Source of the DNA: Anaerolineae bacterium
GTDB taxonomy: Bacteria > Chloroflexota > Anaerolineae > Aggregatilineales > Phototrophicaceae
Direction: 5' to 3'
Assembly (NCBI GenBank): GCA_025454675.1
Contig: JALONZ010000141.1
Coordinates: 1-5,979 of the forward strand
Length of the DNA stretch: 5,979 nucleotides
The position numbers and the translations under genes were made by a program. This document shows, one piece after another, positions 1 through 5,408 of this stretch. Numbering within the stretch: the first letter of the stretch is position 1; every line of letters starts with the position of its first letter. Below the pieces are notes generated by a model that did not search any database, had not been told where the DNA came from, and saw nothing but the letters and a program-made list of their open reading frames with translations.

Positions 1-1031
1 CGACACCCCTCACCTATGCCAAACGCCTGAGCGATATGCTCGGTGGGGCGCAAATTTATTTTAAGCGTGAAGATTTGGCGCATACGGGCGCACATAAAAT
101 TAATAATGCGCTCGGTCAGGCATTGCTGGCTAAACGCATGGGTAAAAAGCGTGTCATCGCCGAAACAGGCGCGGGTCAGCATGGGGTTGCATCCGCCACT
201 GCATCGGCGTTGCTTGGGCTGGATTGTCATGTGTATATGGGCAGTGTGGATATTGCCCGTCAGCGCCCGAATGTGTTCCGCATGAAATTATTGGGCGCAG
301 AAGTGATTCCTGTCGAAAGTGGGAGCAAAACACTCAAAGATGCCATTAATGAAGCCATTCGAGATTGGGTGACGAATGTCCAAAACACATTTTATCTGCT
401 TGGTTCGGCGTTGGGTCCACATCCGTATCCGATGATGGTGCGCGATTTTCAGAGTATTATCGGCATTGAGGCACGCGGTCAAATTTTGGAGATGGCTGGG
501 CGTTTGCCTGATGTGTGTATTGCTTGTGTGGGTGGTGGGAGCAATGCCATTGGCTTGTTTCATGCGTTTCGGGATGATGAGCATGTAGACCTAATCGGTG
601 TAGAAGCAGGTGGATATGGCATTTTGGGCGGGCAACATGCCGCACGATTTGCCGACCCCAATATCGGGCGGGTTGGTGTGTTACAAGGCACGCGCTCATT
701 CGTCATGCAAACACCAGAAGGTCAAATAGTGAATACACACAGCATTTCGGCAGGACTCGATTATGCGTCTGTGGGTCCGGAACACGCCTATTTGCGCCAA
801 ACGGAACGCGCCTATTATACTTATGCGACGGACGAAGAGGCATTATCGGCATTACAAACCCTCAGCCAAAATGAAGGGATTATCCCCGCGCTCGAAAGCG
901 CCCATGCGGTGGCAGAAGCCATCAAACGCGCCCCAACCATGCCCAAAGAGAGTATTCTATTGGTGAATTTATCGGGGCGTGGCGATAAAGATTTAGATAC
1001 AGTCATGTCCGCTATTGGTGATGAGTCTTAG
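1..1031 (+). CDS. trpB: Tryptophan synthase beta chain (5' partial)
   Basis: PLP enzyme that condenses indole with L-serine to give L-tryptophan, in a cytosolic alpha2-beta2 complex with TrpA. The reading frame is open from base 3 and gives 342 residues up to the TAG at 1029-1031. About 55 N-terminal residues lie outside the window, judged by comparison with the roughly 397-residue enteric enzyme. Visible landmarks in order: KRED, then HTGAHK with the PLP lysine (equivalent of K87 in Salmonella, codon 96-98), ETGAGQHG with the catalytic Glu (E109 equivalent), GPHPYP, the glycine-rich phosphate loop CVGGGSNAIG, and the C-terminal LSGRGDKD with the Ser that meets the PLP ring nitrogen. All key residues are intact, and the sequence is of the standard TrpB1 type, not the TrpB2 type. 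The first ATG in the window (36) is internal, since homologous sequence (TPLTYAKRL) continues upstream of it. The next gene follows after 14 bases and trpA comes only after that, so the usual trpB-trpA adjacency is broken. Confidence 0.97.
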   Translation, partial: TPLTYAKRLSDMLGGAQIYFKREDLAHTGAHKINNALGQALLAKRMGKKRVIAETGAGQHGVASATASALLGLDCHVYMGSVDIARQRPNVFRMKLLGAEVIPVESGSKTLKDAINEAIRDWVTNVQNTFYLLGSALGPHPYPMMVRDFQSIIGIEARGQILEMAGRLPDVCIACVGGGSNAIGLFHAFRDDEHVDLIGVEAGGYGILGGQHAARFADPNIGRVGVLQGTRSFVMQTPEGQIVNTHSISAGLDYASVGPEHAYLRQTERAYYTYATDEEALSALQTLSQNEGIIPALESAHAVAEAIKRAPTMPKESILLVNLSGRGDKDLDTVMSAIGDES

Positions 1032-1034
1032 AAA

Positions 1035-1042
1035 AGAGGTGG
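1035..1042 (+). promoter_or_regulatory. Ribosome binding site of the hydrolase-like gene
   Basis: The purine-rich AGAGGTGG lies 3 bases before the ATG at 1046, or about 6 bases when measured from its central GAGG. It closely matches the anti-Shine-Dalgarno complement. It sits in the 14-base gap after the trpB stop, which leaves no room for a separate promoter and terminator. This supports co-transcription with trpB and fixes the start, so the lysine-rich tail is part of the protein. Confidence 0.7.
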
Positions 1043-1045
1043 AAT

Positions 1046-2194
1046 ATGCCCCCTGGAATGGTATATGACCCCAAACTTGGCAAAATGGTGCCAGACCCGA
1101 ACCTGACACCCGAAGAAAAACGCAAAATTGAGCAACAGCGCAAAGCCCAGCAACAAGCAGAAAAAGCCGCCAAACGTGCGCTCCGCAAAAAACGGAAGGG
1201 CAGTTGTGCATCACGCTTATTCACCATATTTATTTTGCTCGTTCTGATTATTGCTACGCCACTTTTGATTGGTTATGTGTATCAACTGGCATCTGCGCCC
1301 AACGAAAATTTCACCCCATTGGGGCAAATTGTCTCTGTCCCAATGGATAACGGCACATATAACATGCACCTGCATTGTATTGGTGGGGGTAGCCCAACCG
1401 TGATTTTGGATGCCGATATTGGGGCATGGTCAATTCATTGGGAAGATGTGCAAACCGAAATTGCCAAATTCACTCGCGTATGTAGTTATGACCGCGCTGG
1501 GTATGGTTGGAGTGACCGCAATCCTGCCCCGCGCACGGTGCAACGCATGGCGACTGAACTGTATTTATTGCTCCAAGCCGCAGAAATTAGACCGCCGTAT
1601 GTGTTGGTGGGGCATGGTGCATCGGGCATGACGGTGCGTGCCTTCACCCAAAGTTTTCAGGATGATGTGGATGGGATTATTTTGGTGGATAGCCTGAGTG
1701 AAACGTTGCTCAATCCCTATCCTGCTACCCTCAGTCAGCAAATCACATTTTACCGACTGGCAGAATTTTTTGCCCCGTGGGGGACGGTGCGCTTGGTTGA
1801 CCAAGTGGCGGGGTATGATAATTGGTTGTTGCAAGGTGCAAGCCTTAGCCCAGAGTTGAAACCTGTTTTCCGCGCGGGATATTATAAGCCTGCTTATTGG
1901 GAAACCGCGTGGGCAGAATTGGACGGGCTGAAATCTGCGCCGTCAGAATTGGCTGATATTGGCGGGTTGGGTAATAGACCGTTGGTGGTCATCATTGCCA
2001 CCGACCGCCCTAATAATAGCTTCCCTGTGGCAAATTTCCCCGCGCCGAATGTCAGTTATGATGCCCAACAAGTGTTGGCGCGGATGTCTACGGATAGCGA
2101 AATTGTTGAGGCACAAACCGCCCATTATGTGCATTTGCAAAATCCGACCTTGTTCGTGATTGCGGTGCAAAATGTGGTGGAGCAGGCGAGATGA
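1046..2194 (+). CDS. Membrane-anchored alpha/beta-hydrolase-fold protein lacking the nucleophile serine
   Basis: 382 residues; specific function not recognised. Residues 1-51 form a hydrophilic tail rich in Lys, Arg and Gln (42 onward very basic). Residues 58-80 form one hydrophobic membrane segment, and residues 90-382 an alpha/beta-hydrolase domain. The basic N-terminal side predicts N-in topology with the domain outside the membrane. There is no signal-peptidase or lipobox motif, so it reads as an uncleaved anchor. Family landmarks are clear: LHCIGGGSPTVIL (109-121), RVCSYDRAGYGWSD (144-157), a nucleophile-elbow region LVGHGASG (187-194), IILVDS, and a C-terminal TAHYVHLQNP (358-367) with the expected catalytic His (H360). 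At the elbow, where relatives read GHSxGG, this protein reads GHGASG, so the nucleophile Ser is Gly191 (codon GGT, one base from AGT). The oxyanion region is also unusual (ADIGAW where relatives have about AGLGG). Asp320 could be the acid. It may be a non-catalytic family member or one with altered chemistry. The gene is intact, has a good ribosome binding site and base composition like its neighbours, so it does not look like a decaying pseudogene. Lying between trpB and trpA suggests co-expression but does not show a role in tryptophan synthesis. Confidence 0.85.
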   Translation: MPPGMVYDPKLGKMVPDPNLTPEEKRKIEQQRKAQQQAEKAAKRALRKKRKGSCASRLFTIFILLVLIIATPLLIGYVYQLASAPNENFTPLGQIVSVPMDNGTYNMHLHCIGGGSPTVILDADIGAWSIHWEDVQTEIAKFTRVCSYDRAGYGWSDRNPAPRTVQRMATELYLLLQAAEIRPPYVLVGHGASGMTVRAFTQSFQDDVDGIILVDSLSETLLNPYPATLSQQITFYRLAEFFAPWGTVRLVDQVAGYDNWLLQGASLSPELKPVFRAGYYKPAYWETAWAELDGLKSAPSELADIGGLGNRPLVVIIATDRPNNSFPVANFPAPNVSYDAQQVLARMSTDSEIVEAQTAHYVHLQNPTLFVIAVQNVVEQAR

Positions 2195-2200
2195 TATCTT

Positions 2201-2229
2201 GGGACGACATACGCTTCGCTAGTCGTCCC
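2201..2229. repeat. Palindrome 1 (stem-loop, 8-bp stem)
   Basis: GGGACGAC (2201-2208) pairs perfectly with GTCGTCCC (2222-2229) around a 13-base loop that starts ATACG and ends CTA. It begins only 6 bases after the hydrolase stop codon. The bases after it (TTACA) are not a T-run, which argues against an intrinsic terminator. It could still protect the 3' end of the trpB-hydrolase message. Confidence 0.8.
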
Positions 2230-2251
2230 TTACACACAACCTACTTTGTAA

Positions 2252-2285
2252 TGGCGGACTAGAGGCTTGCCTCGTATGTCCGCCA
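2252..2285. repeat. Palindrome 2 (stem-loop, 8-bp outer and 4-bp inner stem)
   Basis: TGGCGGAC (2252-2259) pairs with GTCCGCCA (2278-2285). Inside, GAGG (2262-2265) pairs with CCTC (2270-2273) around a four-base CTTG loop, with a small asymmetric internal loop between the two stems. Read on the minus strand it has the same plan as palindrome 1: a GC-rich arm ending GAC, then ATACG, a variable centre, then CTAGTC. Stem bases differ between the two copies in a way that keeps pairing. No T-run follows. Confidence 0.8.
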
Positions 2286-2325
2286 CAAACAACCGATAAA
2301 CTGCTTTGGATTCATTTCTGCAAAC

Positions 2326-2330
2326 AGGAG
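2326..2330 (+). promoter_or_regulatory. Ribosome binding site deciding the TTG start of trpA
   Basis: AGGAG ends 9 bases before TTG at 2340, a normal spacing. No comparable site precedes the first in-frame ATG at 2379. It also lies outside the palindromes, so it stays accessible in either fold. Confidence 0.75.
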
Positions 2331-2339
2331 ACGACATTT

Positions 2340-3140
2340 TTGACACACTCATCACACGGGCTTCCCGCCATAGAAGCCATGTTCAACACAGCAAAAGCAC
2401 AAAACCGTGCCGCATTTTTGCCATTTTTCACCATCGGCTATCCCACTTATGATGAATCTATTCACATTCTGGTCGAAATGTCCAAATTAGGTGTGGACGG
2501 GTTTGAGATTGGCATTCCATTCAGCGACCCATTGGCTGATGGCGCGGTCATCCAAGCATCCAGCCAAGTGGCATTAGATAATGGCATCACCCCCCAACAT
2601 GGACTTCAAGCCGTGCGCGATTTGCGGGCGCGTGGTGTGCATCAACCCATCATGATATTCAGTTATATCAATCCGTTATTGGCATACGGCGCGGAACAAT
2701 TTGTGCGTGATGCCAAAGATGCGGGTGCAGATGGGTTCATCATCCCCGATTTGCCCCCCGAAGAGGCACATTTATTTGCTGAATGTGAAAAGTTGGATAT
2801 GGCGCTGATTTTTTTCATCGCGCCGACCAGTAATCCAGAACGCATTGCATTGGTCACAAAACAATCCACCGGCTTTTTATATGTCATCTCGGTGATAGGT
2901 ATCACAGGCGCACGCGATAGCTTGCCAGCAGATTTACAGGCGTTTATCGCCCGTGTACGCACTCAAACCGATAAGCCGTTGGTGTTGGGATTTGGCATCA
3001 GCAAGCCCGAACAGGCACTTCAATTGCATGGCTTGGTGGATGGATTCATCGTTGCCAGCGCCCTCATCCGCGCTCATCAAAATGGGACATCGGATGATGT
3101 TTTGGCGCTTGCAGGTGCATTGAGAGGAGCAACATCGTGA
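2340..3140 (+). CDS. trpA: Tryptophan synthase alpha chain
   Basis: Cleaves indole-3-glycerol phosphate to indole and glyceraldehyde 3-phosphate. The indole is channelled to TrpB. The 266-residue TIM barrel is close to the usual length (268 in E. coli). Visible motifs are FLPFFTIGYP (26-35), FEIGIPFSDPLADG with catalytic Glu56 (E49 in Salmonella) and Asp67 (D60), IIPDLPPEEA, the loop GITGARDS equivalent to the mobile loop 6, and GFGISKPEQ for phosphate binding. The second phosphate site, usually VGSA, reads VASA here (Ala239-Ser240). This is a conservative change and probably tolerated. The start is TTG at 2340, chosen because AGGAG lies 9 bases upstream and because the alternative ATG (2379, residue 14) would remove the first helix that aligns with E. 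coli TrpA. The stop TGA overlaps the GTG start of aroH (GTGA). The gene is separated from trpB by the hydrolase-like gene and a palindromic repeat, so it may be a distinct transcription unit from trpB or depend on read-through. Confidence 0.96.
   Translation: MTHSSHGLPAIEAMFNTAKAQNRAAFLPFFTIGYPTYDESIHILVEMSKLGVDGFEIGIPFSDPLADGAVIQASSQVALDNGITPQHGLQAVRDLRARGVHQPIMIFSYINPLLAYGAEQFVRDAKDAGADGFIIPDLPPEEAHLFAECEKLDMALIFFIAPTSNPERIALVTKQSTGFLYVISVIGITGARDSLPADLQAFIARVRTQTDKPLVLGFGISKPEQALQLHGLVDGFIVASALIRAHQNGTSDDVLALAGALRGATS
3125..3129 (+). promoter_or_regulatory. Ribosome binding site deciding the GTG start of aroH
   Basis: AGGAG lies inside the end of trpA, 7 bases before the GTG at 3137. It supports this start, which gives the conserved N-terminus MIRGVRGA of the AroH family, and it supports translational coupling with trpA. 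Confidence 0.8.
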
Positions 3141-3502
3141 TTCGTGGGGTACGTGGTGCAATTACCTGTGATGCCGACACTGAAGAAGCCATTATTGAAG
3201 CGACTGTCGAAATTTTAAGCGCGTTGATAACCGCCAATGACCTGAAAGAAGATGATGTCGCCAGCATTTTTTTTACCACCACATCCGATTTAACTGCCGC
3301 CTATCCCGCGCGGGGCGCACGGCGGTTGGGATGGACAAAAACCGCCCTCATGGGTGGGGTGGAAATGGATGTGAAAGGGAGTATACCGCGGTGCATCCGC
3401 ATTTTGATTCATTGGAACACAGATAAATCACAATCAGAAATCAAGCATGTTTATTTACGGGATGCGGTCAAATTACGCCCCGATTGGAGCGAGAATAAAT
3501 GA
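3137..3502 (+). CDS. aroH: Monofunctional chorismate mutase, AroH type
   Basis: Rearranges chorismate to prephenate, the branch point toward Tyr and Phe. The 121 residues match the small trimeric AroH fold of B. subtilis (127 residues) rather than the helical AroQ fold. Active-site residues are present in order, with B. subtilis equivalents in brackets: Arg6 (R7), Tyr56 (F57), Arg62 (R63), Glu76 (E78), Arg88 (R90), Tyr106 (Y108) and Arg114 (R116). Landmarks are IRGVRGAIT at the N-terminus, EMDVKGSIPRCIR, and HVYLRDAVKLRPD near the C-terminus. The position of B. subtilis Cys75 falls in MGGV and is Gly here. A small residue also occurs there in some other family members, so I expect activity. 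The gene starts with GTG inside the trpA stop and ends inside the aroF start (ATGA), so it is tightly coupled on both sides. A run of eight T (3267-3274) lies within it and leaves the frame intact. Confidence 0.95.
   Translation: MIRGVRGAITCDADTEEAIIEATVEILSALITANDLKEDDVASIFFTTTSDLTAAYPARGARRLGWTKTALMGGVEMDVKGSIPRCIRILIHWNTDKSQSEIKHVYLRDAVKLRPDWSENK
3486..3489 (+). promoter_or_regulatory. Ribosome binding site of aroF
   Basis: GGAG in the end of aroH lies 9 bases before ATG at 3499. An in-frame ATG at 3511 is the alternative start, but it would cut the first strand of the regulatory domain and lies 21 bases from this site, so 3499 is preferred. Confidence 0.55.
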
Positions 3503-4515
3503 TTATCCTCATGCAACCCAAAGCCACTGCCAAACAAGTGGCGGACATCATCGCCCAAGTGGAGGCGGATGGATACCATCCCCATCTGAATGAGGGTGAA
3601 AATGCTAAAATTATTGGCGTGGTCGGTGAAAGCCCAACACCGTTCAATACGGCGAAATATGAAAGTATGGCGGGTGTGGCAAATGTCCGCCGCATCAATA
3701 CCCCCTATAAACTCGCCAGCCGTGAATTGCATCCCAAAGATACGCTTGTCCCCCTCAAAGGGAATATGGTGGGGGGCAAAAAATTATTTTTGATTGCGGG
3801 TCCGTGTTCTGTTGAAAGTCGGGAACAAATCATCGAGACGGCGCACGCGGTCAAAGAGGCAGGTGCAATGGCATTACGCGGAGGAGCATTCAAACCGCGC
3901 ACATCTCCCTATAGTTTTCAGGGACATGGCGAAAAAGGCTTGCAATGGTTGGCTGAAGCGCGTGAAGCGACTGGATTACCCATCGTCACCGAAGTGATGG
4001 ACTCGGCACTCGTGCCGATGGTGTGTCAATATGCCGATGTGTTGCAAATTGGGGCGCGGAATATGCAAAATTTTGCGCTACTCAATGCCGTTGGTGAGAG
4101 TCAACACCCTGTTTTGCTCAAGCGTGGGATGAGTAGCACGATTGAAGATTTACTGATGTCGGCGGAATACATCCTCGCACATGGCAACAATCGGGTGATG
4201 TTGTGTGAACGGGGCATCCGCACATTTGAAAAATATACACGCAATACGCTGGATATTAACGCCGTGCCAGTCCTCAAACATCGCACGCATTTGCCCATAT
4301 TCATAGACCCTAGTCATGGGGTGGGGTATAGCGAATATGTCCCCGCAATTGGCTATGCGGGTGTGGCGGCGGGCGCGGATGGCGTGATTATTGAGGCGCA
4401 TCTCGACCCAGAAAATGCGATGTCGGACGGACGGCAAAGCCTGACCCCGCACGCCTTAAAAAATATGATGGAGACGATTCGCAAAATTGCGGGGGCGCTA
4501 GGGCGCGAGGCATAA
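3499..4515 (+). CDS. aroF: 3-deoxy-7-phosphoheptulonate (DAHP) synthase, type I-beta with N-terminal regulatory domain
   Basis: Condenses phosphoenolpyruvate with erythrose 4-phosphate to DAHP, the committed first step of the shikimate pathway. The 338 residues equal the length I recall for the Thermotoga maritima enzyme and align almost without gaps. Residues 1 to about 70 form a ferredoxin-like (ACT-like) domain, followed by a linker with KLASRELHP and a TIM barrel from about residue 95. Metal ligands are Cys103 (in AGPCSVE), His273 (DPSH), Glu299 and Asp310. Substrate-binding motifs are LRGGAFKPRTSPYSFQG, QIGARNMQNF, LLKRG and ERGIRTFEKYTRNTLD. In T. maritima the N-terminal domain binds tyrosine and closes the active site, with His29 and Ser31 at the ligand site. 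Here His29 is kept and position 31 is Asn, so feedback control is likely but ligand preference is uncertain. The ATG overlaps the aroH stop by 4 bases, and tyrA follows after 2 bases. Adjacency of a free chorismate mutase is notable because some Bacillus relatives fuse a mutase to this enzyme. Confidence 0.96.
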   Translation: MIILMQPKATAKQVADIIAQVEADGYHPHLNEGENAKIIGVVGESPTPFNTAKYESMAGVANVRRINTPYKLASRELHPKDTLVPLKGNMVGGKKLFLIAGPCSVESREQIIETAHAVKEAGAMALRGGAFKPRTSPYSFQGHGEKGLQWLAEAREATGLPIVTEVMDSALVPMVCQYADVLQIGARNMQNFALLNAVGESQHPVLLKRGMSSTIEDLLMSAEYILAHGNNRVMLCERGIRTFEKYTRNTLDINAVPVLKHRTHLPIFIDPSHGVGYSEYVPAIGYAGVAAGADGVIIEAHLDPENAMSDGRQSLTPHALKNMMETIRKIAGALGREA

Positions 4516-4517
4516 AT

Positions 4518-5399
4518 ATGGGTTCTTCATTTCGGAGTGAACGACTGACCATCTTCGGACTCGGATTAATGGGTGGGTCTTTGGCGCTTGCGTTGCGTCC
4601 CTATGCCCAAACGATTGTCGGCATAGACCCCAACCCCAAAACACTGGCTTATGCCCTCGAAAAAGGGATTATTGACGAAGGCACAGACGAATTGGTCGCA
4701 GGGGTGCATGGGGCGGATACGGTTATTTTATGTGCGCCTGTGCGGATTATTTTGGATGTGGTCAAGCATCATATCGGGACATTTTTGCGGTCTAATACCC
4801 TGTTGATTGATATTGGTAGCACCAAAGCCGATATATGCGAAGCGATGGGACGCTTGCCGATTGGGATTCATGCCATCGGCGGACATCCCATGACGGGCAA
4901 GGAGCGCAGTGGCATCGAGGTTAGTGATGCCACTTTATATCATGGCAAACCGTTTGTGTTATGCCCCACACGGCGCACCACACCCGCCACCCGTCACCGC
5001 GCCCTCTCGTTTGTCCAAGCGATTGAAGCCTTGCCGATTGAAATGGATGCCCAACGGCATGATAGAGTGGTGGCGACAATCAGTCATGTGCCGTATTTGT
5101 TGAGCGCGGCGCTCATGGCGACTGCATCGCAAGAGGCACAATATGATGAGGCGATTTGGACATTGGCGGCGGGCGGTTTTCGGGATACAACCCGTTTGGC
5201 GGGGAGCGACCTGACCATGATGAGCGATATTATTGGCACAAATCGGCAAGCCATCGCCGTGTTATTAGCCAATTTTCGGGTACAATTAGCCCTTTTAGAA
5301 TCTATGCTACTTAGTGAAGATGAAATCAGCCTACAACGTGCGCTCAAGCCTGTGCGCGAGGCACGGCTAAAATGGGCGAAATATTATGAAAAGAAGTGA
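4518..5399 (+). CDS. tyrA: Prephenate dehydrogenase (no ACT domain)
   Basis: Oxidatively decarboxylates prephenate to 4-hydroxyphenylpyruvate, the tyrosine precursor, in the cytosol. It has 293 residues: a Rossmann domain to about residue 155, then a helical dimerisation domain. The nucleotide motif is IFGLGLMGGS (12-21), and strand 2 ends in Asp37 (VGID), which favours NAD+ over NADP+. Catalytic-type residues are Ser101 (DIGSTK), His123 (GGHPMTG) and His190 (ISHVPYLLS), with prephenate-binding Arg in GFRDTTRLAG (222/226). The protein ends soon after the helical domain and carries no C-terminal ACT domain, unlike the B. subtilis-type enzyme, so tyrosine inhibition through that domain is not expected. 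An arogenate dehydrogenase activity cannot be excluded by sequence alone. The ATG is 2 bases after the aroF stop, with a weak GAGG (4507-4510) inside aroF. aroA follows after 9 bases. Confidence 0.95.
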   Translation: MGSSFRSERLTIFGLGLMGGSLALALRPYAQTIVGIDPNPKTLAYALEKGIIDEGTDELVAGVHGADTVILCAPVRIILDVVKHHIGTFLRSNTLLIDIGSTKADICEAMGRLPIGIHAIGGHPMTGKERSGIEVSDATLYHGKPFVLCPTRRTTPATRHRALSFVQAIEALPIEMDAQRHDRVVATISHVPYLLSAALMATASQEAQYDEAIWTLAAGGFRDTTRLAGSDLTMMSDIIGTNRQAIAVLLANFRVQLALLESMLLSEDEISLQRALKPVREARLKWAKYYEKK

Positions 5400-5402
5400 G
5401 GA
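5398..5402 (+). promoter_or_regulatory. Ribosome binding site of aroA
   Basis: GAGGA overlaps the tyrA stop codon and lies 6 bases before the ATG at 5409, a standard spacing. It supports this start and coupling of aroA to tyrA translation. Confidence 0.65.
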
Positions 5403-5408
5403 CAATTC

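Larger units (their letters stand above)
2199..2288. repeat. Long imperfect inverted repeat made of two opposed palindromes (REP/BIME- or MITE-like)
   Basis: The left arm (2199-2234) and right arm (2247-2288) are imperfect reverse complements around a 12-base centre (2235-2246). Matching blocks from outside in are TTG with CAA, GACATACG (2206-2213) with CGTATGTC (2273-2280), CTAGTC (2219-2224) with GACTAG (2257-2262), and TTACA (2230-2234) with TGTAA (2247-2251). Each arm is also a palindrome by itself, so the sequence can fold as two hairpins or as one long hairpin, not both. This architecture is known from paired REP elements (BIMEs) and from small non-autonomous insertion elements. Assigning it to either is inference. 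No clear target-site duplication was found at its edges. Confidence 0.7.
2195..2339 (+). other. Intergenic region between the hydrolase-like gene and trpA
   Basis: These 145 bases are the only sizeable non-coding gap in the window. About 90 bases (2199-2288) are taken up by two related palindromes in opposite orientation, and the last part (2289-2339) leads into the trpA ribosome binding site. Neither palindrome is followed by a T-run on either strand, so I see no canonical intrinsic terminator. I could not identify a convincing -35/-10 pair for trpA. No reading frame with a ribosome binding site is visible here. Confidence 0.8.

Noticed and set aside
1217..1290. Cleavable signal peptide or lipoprotein signal in the hydrolase-like protein
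   Set aside because: The hydrophobic segment begins at about residue 58 after a long basic tail, and no lipobox Cys or clear cleavage site follows it. An uncleaved anchor is more likely.
2201..2285. Intrinsic transcription terminator(s) after the hydrolase-like gene
   Set aside because: Both hairpins have GC-rich stems, but neither is followed by a run of T on the + strand, nor by one on the - strand. They are listed as repeats only.
2240..2325. Promoter for trpA
   Set aside because: TTGTAA (2246-2251) and GATAAA (2295-2300) resemble promoter boxes but are far too widely spaced, and no better pair was found.
2379..2381. ATG as the trpA start
   Set aside because: It has no ribosome binding site at proper spacing and would remove residues that align with the first helix of E. 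coli TrpA. TTG at 2340 with AGGAG fits better.
2876..2900. Apparent further copies of the TATGTC repeat core inside trpA and aroF (for example near 4338)
   Set aside because: Only six bases match and there is no surrounding palindrome. Codon context explains them.
3267..3274. T8 run in aroH as a slippage or phase-variation site
   Set aside because: The frame is intact and the residues (Ile-Phe-Phe) fit a hydrophobic strand of the family. A short T run by itself does not support programmed slippage. A similar T7 run lies in trpA (2809-2815).
4150..4452. Reading frames on the minus strand within aroF and other genes as antisense genes
   Set aside because: They lie wholly inside well-supported genes, show no recognisable motif and have composition expected of shadow frames.
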